A stretch of 64,000 bases of DNA from an uncultured Mollicutes bacterium (GTDB taxonomy: Bacteria > Bacillota_I > Bacilli_A > Acholeplasmatales > Anaeroplasmataceae), in assembly GCA_945923475.1 (NCBI GenBank), contig CAMELE010000002.1, positions 1-64,000 on the forward strand. The letters are read 5' to 3'. Below are positions 1 through 6,901 of the stretch, piece by piece (the stretch's first letter is position 1; each line of letters opens with the position of its first letter). The translations under genes were made by a program, and so were the position numbers. The notes below the pieces were generated by a model. That model did not search any database and was not told the origin of the DNA. It saw only the letters and a program-made list of their open reading frames with translations.

Positions 1-94
1 TCCCCCTAAACCCCTTTGAATACTCAACACCAAAACAAGGGGTTATGTAACCCCTTAAAATGGTGAACATCATATCTAACCCCTTATTTTGGTA
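1..94. mobile_element. End of a second ISL3-type element copy, cut by the window edge
   Basis: The first 94 bases match 39053-39147, the transposase-distal end of the complete element at 37502-39147, with only a few differences. The last 19 bases (76-94) are the terminal inverted repeat, ending CCTTATTTTGGTA. Bases 39-58 form a perfect hairpin built on AAGGGGTTA and TAACCCCTT. Similarity to the other copy continues about 7 bases past the repeat (TATAGCT) and then stops. The simplest reading is that a full copy lies to the left of the window; a non-autonomous derivative is also possible. Confidence 0.7.
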
Positions 95-137
95 TATAGC
101 TAAAATTCTTATCATTTTTTTAATTTTTATTGGCAAC

Positions 138-180
138 TATAATACTTCGTGATATGATGTATACCGTAATGGGAGGTATA
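138..180 (+). promoter_or_regulatory. Probable promoter and inverted repeat ahead of the PadR gene
   Basis: A TATAAT sequence lies at 138-143. An inverted repeat TATACC (160-165) and GGTATA (175-180) brackets the Shine-Dalgarno GGGAGG (171-176) just before the ATG at 183. PadR regulators commonly repress their own genes through a palindrome at the promoter, so this could be the operator, or a hairpin that hides the ribosome site. Both are inferences. Confidence 0.4.
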
Positions 181-182
181 GT

Positions 183-503
183 ATGGATGCTCAGTTAAAA
201 CGTGGTCTTTTAGATGTATGTGTACTTGCAGCAATCAAAAATGAAGATTCATATGGCTATAAAATAATAAAGGACATGAAGCCATACATTGAAATGTCTG
301 AATCAACACTGTATACAATTTTAAAACGCTTAGAGCTAGCAAATATGTTAACGGTTAGAACGGCAGAGCATGATGGTAGACTCCGTAAATATTACCGTAT
401 AACAAATGATGGAATAAAGCGTATAGAAAGTTTTAAAGCAGAGTGGAAGGAGATAATGTCCATATATTGTTTCATAATTAGGGAGGATAAAGTAAATGAG
501 TAA
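183..503 (+). CDS. PadR family transcriptional regulator
   Basis: A 106-residue protein with the short PadR layout: an N-terminal helix (QLKRGLLDVCVLAAI), a winged helix over about residues 8-80 with the signature SYGYKIIKDM and STLYTILKRLE, then DGRLRKYYRIT in the wing and a short C-terminal helix for dimerisation. PadR proteins are cytoplasmic DNA-binding repressors. In Firmicutes a PadR gene often precedes genes for a DUF1700 membrane protein and a DUF4097 protein, which is what the damaged downstream gene resembles. GGGAGG lies six bases before the ATG. The stop overlaps the next start by 8 bases, so the two are translated together. The signal it senses cannot be told. Confidence 0.9.
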   Translation: MDAQLKRGLLDVCVLAAIKNEDSYGYKIIKDMKPYIEMSESTLYTILKRLELANMLTVRTAEHDGRLRKYYRITNDGIKRIESFKAEWKEIMSIYCFIIREDKVNE

Positions 504-702
504 AAAAGAATTTCTAAACCAACTAAGAAAGGGATTATTTGGTTTGCCAAAGGATGACATTGAAGAGCATATAAACTTTTACAGTGAAATGATTGATATT
601 GATACTTCCACTGGTGATGTAAGAGTTCCTAATACTACAACAGGTGGTATTTGTAGAATTAGAACATCAACAGGTGATGTAACATTTGAAATTAAAGCCT
701 AA
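496..702 (+). pseudogene. Internally deleted remnant: DUF1700 head fused to DUF4097 tail
   Basis: A 68-residue reading frame. Residues 1-35 (MSKKEFLNQLRKGLFGLP, then IEEHINFYSEMID) look like the start of DUF1700/HAAS membrane proteins. Residues 36-68 are two copies of a STGDVR/STGDVT pattern with TTGG between them, as in the C-terminal beta-helix of DUF4097 proteins. The normal membrane region and the first part of the DUF4097 protein are missing. In related genomes PadR, DUF1700 and DUF4097 genes are neighbours, so one in-frame deletion would join the two genes exactly like this. Its ribosome site is GGGAGG at 481-486. It may still be translated, but probably keeps neither original function. 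Confidence 0.7.
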
Positions 703-714
703 TATATTTGAGTT

Positions 715-752
715 AGTAAATATACAATTTGCTTTGTATATTTACTTTTTTT
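715..752 (+). terminator. Intrinsic terminator after the PadR operon
   Basis: The stem AGTAAATATACAA (715-727) pairs with TTGTATATTTACT (734-746) and is followed by a run of T. It closes the short PadR transcript. Confidence 0.85.
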
Positions 753-816
753 ATTTACATTTCAATTTTTTTCAAAATATTACAAATATTATCTTTATAA
801 TTTAATTGGTGATTTG

Positions 817-2505
817 ATGGCAAAGGAAAAGAAAATGAAGGAAATTCCGACAAAAGATTATTTTAAAGAAATAGTTTCTTTTTTGTTGATTATTTTTTTC
901 TTAGTAACATTAGCCCAAATAGGACTATTAGGAAAATATGGCTTCTTATTATTTAAGCTAGTTTTTGGTGAATGGTCTTTTTTAATAATTATTTTAATAA
1001 TTGTTTCATGTGTTTTATATTTGATTAAAGGAAAAGGAATTAATATTCACAATGTTAATTTTCAAGGCTTCATTTTTTTGTATCTAGCAATTTGCTTATT
1101 GTCTCATCTAACAGTATATGAAGAGCTTGGATTGACAACGAAAAATGTATTTAAGCAAACTTTGCTTTTGTATAAGGAGTATTTTTCATCTTTTGATAAT
1201 TCAAAATATGTTGGTGGTGGTATTTTAGGTTTAATATTGTTTCAAATTTCTATCCTATTAATGGGTAAAATCGGAGTAATTATATTAGGAATAGCTTTAA
1301 TAATTATGGGAATCTCAAATATGTTTAATCATTCTATAGTTGATTTCTTTAAAAAAATATTCAAATATATATTATATTCATCAAAATTTAAAAATAAAAT
1401 CCTTGATTATTTTAAAAAAATGTCAATTATGCATAGTGATGTAGAAATAAGAAAAAAGTATCCTTCAATATCAATGCTAAATGATATAAAGGATTCATCA
1501 AATATTTTTTTGCAAAAGCAAATTAATAAAACAAATTGTGAAAATATTGAAAATGTGATTAAAAGCGATTATCCTCAAGCAAATTTGGTTAATTACTATC
1601 TAGGACATACATTTTCAAGTATTATTCTAAATAGAGCAAGTAATGAATTAAAGCGAAAGATTATGGAGATAACAGATGCTAAAATTACAATTACAAATAA
1701 TGATAGGACAATAATTGATGTCAGTAATAAATTTAAAGGTTTATTAACACTTAAAAAAGCATTAGAAGATGTTGATGTTAAAGAAATTCCAATTGGACTT
1801 ACACCATATAATGATTATATTACGCTAGAATTGGACAAGTATAATTCATTTTTAATTTCTGGATCAAAAAATTCGGGAATAAGGACCTTTTTAAGAGGTA
1901 TAATAGCTTCAATAATATTAATATATAAGGAAAAATTTTCTTTATATTTCCTTGATCTTAGGACTGAATTTAAGGATCATTTTTCAGTATCTTCTCAAAT
2001 TATATATAAGAACTCACTTGAAAATATAGCTAAAAGCATTGATGAACTTGTAGTTGAATATGATAGAAGAATGGAGATACTTCAATACTTAAATTGTGAT
2101 TCATTTGTTAATGCCAATAAAGTAATTGATGCAGAAAATAAAAAAATTGACCTAATGAAGCCAATTTTTATTATTCTAAATACTTCACTTAGAGCCTTAA
2201 GGTCAGATTCAATTGATAAAATCAATTTTATTTCAAGCCAAGGATTGAAGGTTGGAATATATCTATTTGTTATAACAAGAGAAGTTAAGGAACTAGATTT
2301 AATTTCGATTAGACAATATTATAAGATAATATTTAAATTAAATGATATATCATATGCGATAAAGCTATGTCAAAACGATTTGCCATGTGCAATGGAAGGA
2401 CATGGTGAAATAATAACGATAAATAATCAGATTATTATGCATGCCCAATCGCCCTTTACCTCAATGTCAGATTATTTAAAAATAATTAATAAATTCATTT
2501 TTTAA
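817..2505 (+). CDS. FtsK/SpoIIIE-like membrane protein with degenerate ATPase motifs
   Basis: A 562-residue protein. Residues 15-170 contain four or five membrane segments, the last starting GGGILGLILFQ, which is characteristic of the FtsK/SpoIIIE membrane domain. Residues about 340-550 follow the FtsK motor domain in layout, but the P-loop reads GSKNSGIR near residue 349, where FtsK has a GxxGSGKS pattern, so the catalytic lysine is gone. The Walker B region reads FLDLRTEF instead of a DPK-type motif. There is no C-terminal gamma (DNA-reading) domain. FtsK pumps DNA at the division septum; this paralogue should not be able to hydrolyse ATP. I chose ATG 817, with GGTGAT just upstream; TTG 814 is an alternative. 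It overlaps the end of rarA by 11 bases. A true ftsK elsewhere in the genome is expected. Confidence 0.7.
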   Translation: MAKEKKMKEIPTKDYFKEIVSFLLIIFFLVTLAQIGLLGKYGFLLFKLVFGEWSFLIIILIIVSCVLYLIKGKGINIHNVNFQGFIFLYLAICLLSHLTVYEELGLTTKNVFKQTLLLYKEYFSSFDNSKYVGGGILGLILFQISILLMGKIGVIILGIALIIMGISNMFNHSIVDFFKKIFKYILYSSKFKNKILDYFKKMSIMHSDVEIRKKYPSISMLNDIKDSSNIFLQKQINKTNCENIENVIKSDYPQANLVNYYLGHTFSSIILNRASNELKRKIMEITDAKITITNNDRTIIDVSNKFKGLLTLKKALEDVDVKEIPIGLTPYNDYITLELDKYNSFLISGSKNSGIRTFLRGIIASIILIYKEKFSLYFLDLRTEFKDHFSVSSQIIYKNSLENIAKSIDELVVEYDRRMEILQYLNCDSFVNANKVIDAENKKIDLMKPIFIILNTSLRALRSDSIDKINFISSQGLKVGIYLFVITREVKELDLISIRQYYKIIFKLNDISYAIKLCQNDLPCAMEGHGEIITINNQIIMHAQSPFTSMSDYLKIINKFIF

Positions 2506-3718
2506 GTATTTTTTTAATTTTTTCGTTTTGTTCCTTTAGTGCTCTTTCATATTTACCAGTTTCCTTTGCAGTATAATATGTATGATTTCTAATTTCAACT
2601 GGCATATATTCTTGATATACAATATCCATTGGATAATCATGGGGATATTTATATATAGCATCCCCGGATTTTATTTCTCTATTTAAAATATGAGAAGGAA
2701 TATCATAGGATGGTAGATTATCGACATCTGCTAGTGCTTTATCGATTGCGGCCTCTGCTGTATTTGATTTAGGACTTAAAGCTAAATCAATAGTAGCTTC
2801 AGATAAAATGATTCTGCATTCTGGAAGGCCAACCTGAAGTGCTGCTTGACATGCAAGATATGTTCTAGGACCAACTTGGGGATTTGCAAGACCAATGTCC
2901 TCATAAGCAATAACAATGAGGCGTCTAGTTATTATATCCAAATCCTCAAGACGAATTAATCTTGCTAGGTAGTATAGTGATGCGTCTACATCAGACCCTC
3001 GGATTGACTTTTGTAAAGCACTTAAAAGATCAAAATAATTATCCTCTTTAGAATCTAGACGCATAGCTTTAGTTCCAATAACTGCTTTAGCGTTTGAAAT
3101 AGTAACTTTACCATTTAATAATTCTAATGATTCTAACATGTTTAAGCTTGTACGAATTTCACAGCCACAGTTAGCCGCAATCATTTTAATTACATCATCA
3201 TCAATATCTAAATGCTTAAATTCATCCATTTTGATACAATTATGTAATAAATTAATTATATCATTTTCATTAATGGAATTCATTTTATAGATATTTAATC
3301 TGGATCTAATTGCTTTATTAATCGCAATATAAGGGTTTGATGTTGTAAGTCCAATTACAGTTATTCGTCCATCCTCTATGAAGGGTAGAAGGTAATCCTG
3401 TGTATCCTTTTTCATTCGGTGAATCTCATCGATAATCAAAATCACATTGGGATAATATTTTGTTAAATCAGATATTTCGTGCAGTATGGATTTTGAATCT
3501 GATGATGCATTAAATTCATAGGATTGGAGTGAATACATTTCCTTAATTATTTTGGCGATAGTTGTTTTTCCTGTACCAGGACCACCATATAAAACAAAGC
3601 TTCTTAATTTGTTTTGTTCAATCATTTTGGTAATAATACCATCTTTGCCAGTTAAATGCTCTTGTCCAATTACATCCTCAAGCTTAGTAGGTCTCAATCG
3701 ATATGCTAATGGTTCCAT
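2495..3718 (-). CDS. rarA: Replication-associated recombination protein A, AAA ATPase
   Basis: A 407-residue protein of the RarA/MgsA (human WRNIP1) family, which acts at stalled replication forks together with single-strand binding protein and RecA. Its N-terminus MEPLAYRLRPT followed by GQEHL is the family signature. Walker A is GGPGTGKTT (residues 45-53) and Walker B is IIDEIH (95-100). The sensor region has GLTTSNP, and the C-terminal half has the tetramerisation part (DVDASLYYLARL, then IAYEDIGLANP and EAAIDKA). The length is normal. On the minus strand a TATAAT lies at 3741-3746 and AAGGATGTG precedes the ATG. It is convergent with the FtsK-like gene. Confidence 0.95.
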   Translation of the reverse strand: MEPLAYRLRPTKLEDVIGQEHLTGKDGIITKMIEQNKLRSFVLYGGPGTGKTTIAKIIKEMYSLQSYEFNASSDSKSILHEISDLTKYYPNVILIIDEIHRMKKDTQDYLLPFIEDGRITVIGLTTSNPYIAINKAIRSRLNIYKMNSINENDIINLLHNCIKMDEFKHLDIDDDVIKMIAANCGCEIRTSLNMLESLELLNGKVTISNAKAVIGTKAMRLDSKEDNYFDLLSALQKSIRGSDVDASLYYLARLIRLEDLDIITRRLIVIAYEDIGLANPQVGPRTYLACQAALQVGLPECRIILSEATIDLALSPKSNTAEAAIDKALADVDNLPSYDIPSHILNREIKSGDAIYKYPHDYPMDIVYQEYMPVEIRNHTYYTAKETGKYERALKEQNEKIKKILKK

Positions 3719-3756
3719 ATTTTCACATCCTTATGGATAGATTATAGCATAATAAT

Positions 3757-4098
3757 TTATTTTTTTCCTAACAAACATCCAACAAATGTTGAAATAAGAC
3801 ATATTATTCCTTTTATAATTATCTTATAAGTAAAATCGCCACCTAATAAGAAAAATATAATGATAAATAGGCTGTATGTTACAAAAAAATATCCCATAGC
3901 TACAAAAATTAATCTTTTTTTGAACGCTTTTATTCCTAATAGTCCAAGAATAAAGAAAAATATTACGCCAATTATTAAAGTAATAATGCTTATCATTTTT
4001 TCATTTTGAGTAAAATATAAAAATAATGAATAACTAATTGATAGAATGATAAGAATAAGTATAGATATAAGATAGGCACGAGCTATTTTTTTAATCAT
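3757..4098 (-). CDS. Small four-helix membrane protein, TIGR04086-like
   Basis: A 113-residue protein made of four hydrophobic helices with the short positive start MIKKIARAY, one glycine-rich loop (IIFFLLGGDFTYK) and a C-terminal GCLLGKK. The size and pattern resemble the TIGR04086/YrzE family of small Firmicutes membrane proteins, whose function is unknown. I chose the ATG at 4098 because GGTGAT sits directly ahead of it; a longer frame from 4170 has no ribosome site and would overlap the divergent DUF421 gene. The assignment rests on general pattern only. Confidence 0.6.
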   Translation of the reverse strand: MIKKIARAYLISILILIILSISYSLFLYFTQNEKMISIITLIIGVIFFFILGLLGIKAFKKRLIFVAMGYFFVTYSLFIIIFFLLGGDFTYKIIIKGIICLISTFVGCLLGKK

Positions 4099-4136
4099 GT
4101 AATCACCATTAAATTCTATGAAGGGAATATCAAAAT

Positions 4137-4805
4137 ATGAATGAGTATTTAATGATTTTGCTAAGAACATTAATTATATTTATTGTATTAATGGTAATAA
4201 TAAGAGCATTAGGTAAAAGAGAGGTTGGACAAATTTCAATATTTGACTTAGTAATTTTGCTTATAATTGCGGATATTGGTGCGATGGGAATAGATGATAA
4301 AAAATTATTTTTACCTGCTTTATTATGCTTATTTTTGCTGCTATGCCTACAAAAAATATTTTCATTTATATTGCTTCATATTGCTAGACTAAGACAGGTT
4401 GTGGACGGGAGTCCATTAGTATTGGTTTATAATGGAAAAATATTATATAAAAATTTAAAAAAGGAGTCATACACAATTGATGATTTATTAAATCAAATTC
4501 ATAAGGAAGGTATTTTAGATATAGATGAGGTCAATCTTGCGATTTTAGAGACCTCCGGAAATCTATCTGTTTTTTCAAAAAAAAGATATCCAAATATTAA
4601 GCTTGCTTTAATTATTAGTGGAAATATTGATAAAGATAATATGAAGCTTCTTAATTTAACTGAGCCTCAGGTTTTAAAAATGATTAAGAGTAAGAATTTA
4701 AAGTTAGAAGATATAATGTATGCATCCTCAAACGGAAGAGATATCTTTAGTATTTTTCTTAATGATATTGCTGAAAAAAAGTCCAAAATAAAAGATGGAA
4801 AATAG
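4137..4805 (+). CDS. DUF421 (YetF-like) membrane protein
   Basis: A 222-residue protein. Three N-terminal membrane segments contain the family hallmark GKREVGQISIFDLVILLIIA (residues about 23-42), followed by a soluble alpha/beta part from about residue 85 (GSPLVLVYNGKI, then the DDLLNQIHKEGI segment). YetF-like proteins sit in the cytoplasmic membrane; several are linked to spore or envelope functions, but no reaction is known. AAGGGAA lies nine bases before the ATG. The 3' end overlaps the convergent flippase gene by 78 bases, so the last 25 or so codons are constrained on both strands. No partner gene is apparent. Confidence 0.85.
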   Translation: MNEYLMILLRTLIIFIVLMVIIRALGKREVGQISIFDLVILLIIADIGAMGIDDKKLFLPALLCLFLLLCLQKIFSFILLHIARLRQVVDGSPLVLVYNGKILYKNLKKESYTIDDLLNQIHKEGILDIDEVNLAILETSGNLSVFSKKRYPNIKLALIISGNIDKDNMKLLNLTEPQVLKMIKSKNLKLEDIMYASSNGRDIFSIFLNDIAEKKSKIKDGK

Positions 4806-6197
4806 TAATATCTCTATAAATATTTTAATTGGATTATTAATAAGCTTATCAATAAAAAAGATACAAATAAATATTGGAATGAGAAGAAGTAATTTAAAAG
4901 ATAAGAATTTTTCTTTGATTATTTTGTGATAATCTATGAGATTAAAAAGGAGATAAAGAATATCACTTAGCACAGAAGATATTATTATTGAATATAATGC
5001 TATATCCTTAATTAATCCTGTGATTATTAAAACTATTAACGATATGATAGATGAATATATACCATTTTTTAATAGTACTTTACCATTAGATGTAGCTTCA
5101 AAGGTCATTGTTATAAGAGGAGAAACAAAAGTTAAAAATATCCCTGGAGACACATATTTCATAATATTTGACATATCAGATGATTTATATACGATATTTA
5201 GTAAGACATCACTATGGAAAAATGTTATAATAAAAATAATGCCCTCGAACAATAATAATATATAAAAAGCCTTATTTATGATGTAATTTATATCTTTATT
5301 TTCCTTTTTTGAAGCAATCTGTGGGAACAATAGTTTGATTAGAATATAGGTTAAAAAGGATGAAACTTGAAAAATTGGTAAAATGAAGCCATGTAATGAT
5401 GTATAAATATATGATGTGCTTTCCTTTGAAATATTTATATGTGATGTAAAATAATAATATATTAATGGCTCTAAAAAATGGTATGTTGCTAGTACTAATG
5501 AAAATAACGTTAATATTAATCCTGGATATATTAAGCTTTTATTAACGTCCTTTGTAATTGGCACAAGATTAAGTGGTGTCATTTTTTTTATTTTTTTAAG
5601 CAAAAACATAAATGATGACATTTCGGATAATGTAAGAGTGATTCCAATTAATATAATTATATTATATGAGCTAAATGTTTTAATAAATAATATGATTATA
5701 ATAATACTTATTAATTTAATTATTTGTTCAATAAGATTAGAAAAAATCGGCCTAGTAAAATTATTATGTGCTTCTAAGTAACCCTTCATAATTGCTGAAA
5801 GATTTGAAAAATATAAAACTGGCATCATAATTAAGGTAGGAATAAATATATAACTATTATGATACACGTATTTTCCAAGATAAAATGTTGAGATAGAAAA
5901 TATTATTAAAATTAAGGTTGATGAAATAATAATGATTTTTATGGCACTAGATATAAATGGTCGATTATAGTAGGTAGTACAAGCTATATTTTTCGATACT
6001 CTTTGATTAATCAAAATTGGAAGCGACATACATGACATTACTAATGCAAGATTTAAAATGGGATTTATAATTGCAATTGTTTCCATTACATCAAAGGGTA
6101 AGTACTTTGCACAAATAATTTTATATATAAAGCCCATTATTTTAATTGCTAAGGTCACAAGTATCATCGTCTTTAAGTTTTTTTCTAAGCTTTGCAT
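4728..6197 (-). CDS. Polysaccharide/lipid flippase, SpoVB-MurJ-like (MOP superfamily)
   Basis: A 489-residue, almost entirely hydrophobic protein with about 12-14 predicted membrane segments. The start IAIINPILNLALVMSCMSLPILINQRVSK and the segment MMPVLYFSNLSAIMKGYLEAHN fit the polysaccharide-synthase/SpoVB branch of the MOP superfamily, which moves lipid-linked sugars such as peptidoglycan or capsule precursors across the membrane. The substrate cannot be told from sequence. I chose the ATG at 6197: the AGGA ribosome site lies directly against the earlier ATG at 6206, leaving no spacing for it. It is convergent with, and overlaps, the DUF421 gene. Confidence 0.75.
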   Translation of the reverse strand: MQSLEKNLKTMILVTLAIKIMGFIYKIICAKYLPFDVMETIAIINPILNLALVMSCMSLPILINQRVSKNIACTTYYNRPFISSAIKIIIISSTLILIIFSISTFYLGKYVYHNSYIFIPTLIMMPVLYFSNLSAIMKGYLEAHNNFTRPIFSNLIEQIIKLISIIIIILFIKTFSSYNIIILIGITLTLSEMSSFMFLLKKIKKMTPLNLVPITKDVNKSLIYPGLILTLFSLVLATYHFLEPLIYYYFTSHINISKESTSYIYTSLHGFILPIFQVSSFLTYILIKLLFPQIASKKENKDINYIINKAFYILLLFEGIIFIITFFHSDVLLNIVYKSSDMSNIMKYVSPGIFLTFVSPLITMTFEATSNGKVLLKNGIYSSIISLIVLIITGLIKDIALYSIIISSVLSDILYLLFNLIDYHKIIKEKFLSFKLLLLIPIFICIFFIDKLINNPIKIFIEILLFSIFYFGLFFSNIIKKNTKDISSV

Positions 6198-6345
6198 TAT
6201 AATCATTCCTCATATAGTTAATATTATTAAAAACAAAGAAAATATATGCAAAAATATACTTTTTAGGTTAATATATACATTTTTTCATTTAAAATTCATG
6301 AGAATTATTATATAATAATACTAAAAGAAGTGTGAGGTAATTATT

Positions 6346-6867
6346 ATGAATTTTAAAGATTATGTTGCAACTGTGCCAAATTTTCCAAAGAAAGGTATTA
6401 TGTTTAGGGACATTACCCCATTAATTAACGATGGAAAAGCATTTAAGGCATGTATAGATGAAATTGCAAATTATGCTAAAGCTAAAGGTGCTACTTTAAT
6501 TTTAGGACCAGAAGCAAGAGGCTTTATTTTTGGTTGCCCTGTTGCATATAAACTAGGTATTGGCTTTTCTCCTGTTAGAAAGCCAGGAAAATTACCTCGT
6601 GAGTATGTTAGTGCATCATATTCATTAGAATATGGTTCAAATGAGCTTTGCTTATTAAAGGATTCGGTTAAAAAGGGTGATAAGGTTGTTGTTGTAGATG
6701 ACCTTCTTGCAACCGGTGGTACTGCAAAGGCAGTGTGTGAGCTTGTAGAGCTTTTAGGTGGAGAGGTTGTAGGTATAGCTTGTCCGATAGAGCTTCCTGG
6801 GCTTAAGGGTAGAGAAGTATTAGCTGATTATGACGTATTTTCTTTAATGTCATTTGAGGGAGAATAA
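6346..6867 (+). CDS. apt: Adenine phosphoribosyltransferase
   Basis: A 173-residue enzyme that joins adenine to PRPP to give AMP (purine salvage, cytoplasm). The start [26 protein letters not shown] is diagnostic, as are GPEARGF (residues 54-60) and the PRPP-binding loop [13 protein letters not shown] (114-126). The length is normal. GTGAGGT precedes the ATG. It is the first gene of the run apt-rel-dtd; the grouping of apt with rel is common in Firmicutes and links purine salvage to (p)ppGpp metabolism. Confidence 0.97.
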   Translation: MNFKDYVATVPNFPKKGIMFRDITPLINDGKAFKACIDEIANYAKAKGATLILGPEARGFIFGCPVAYKLGIGFSPVRKPGKLPREYVSASYSLEYGSNELCLLKDSVKKGDKVVVVDDLLATGGTAKAVCELVELLGGEVVGIACPIELPGLKGREVLADYDVFSLMSFEGE

Positions 6868-6901
6868 TAGATTACAGTATATTATTACTGGAGGTGGTTA
6901 T

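Noticed and set aside
5020-5265. 81-codon plus-strand frame inside the flippase gene
   Set aside because: It is the antisense shadow of a long membrane protein gene, without ribosome site or recognisable motifs. The same holds for other short frames opposite pnp, dxs, ftsZ, xseA and rel.
6854-6901. TTG start for rel inside apt
   Set aside because: No ribosome site; GTG 6902 has GGAGGTGG at proper spacing and gives the normal N-terminus.
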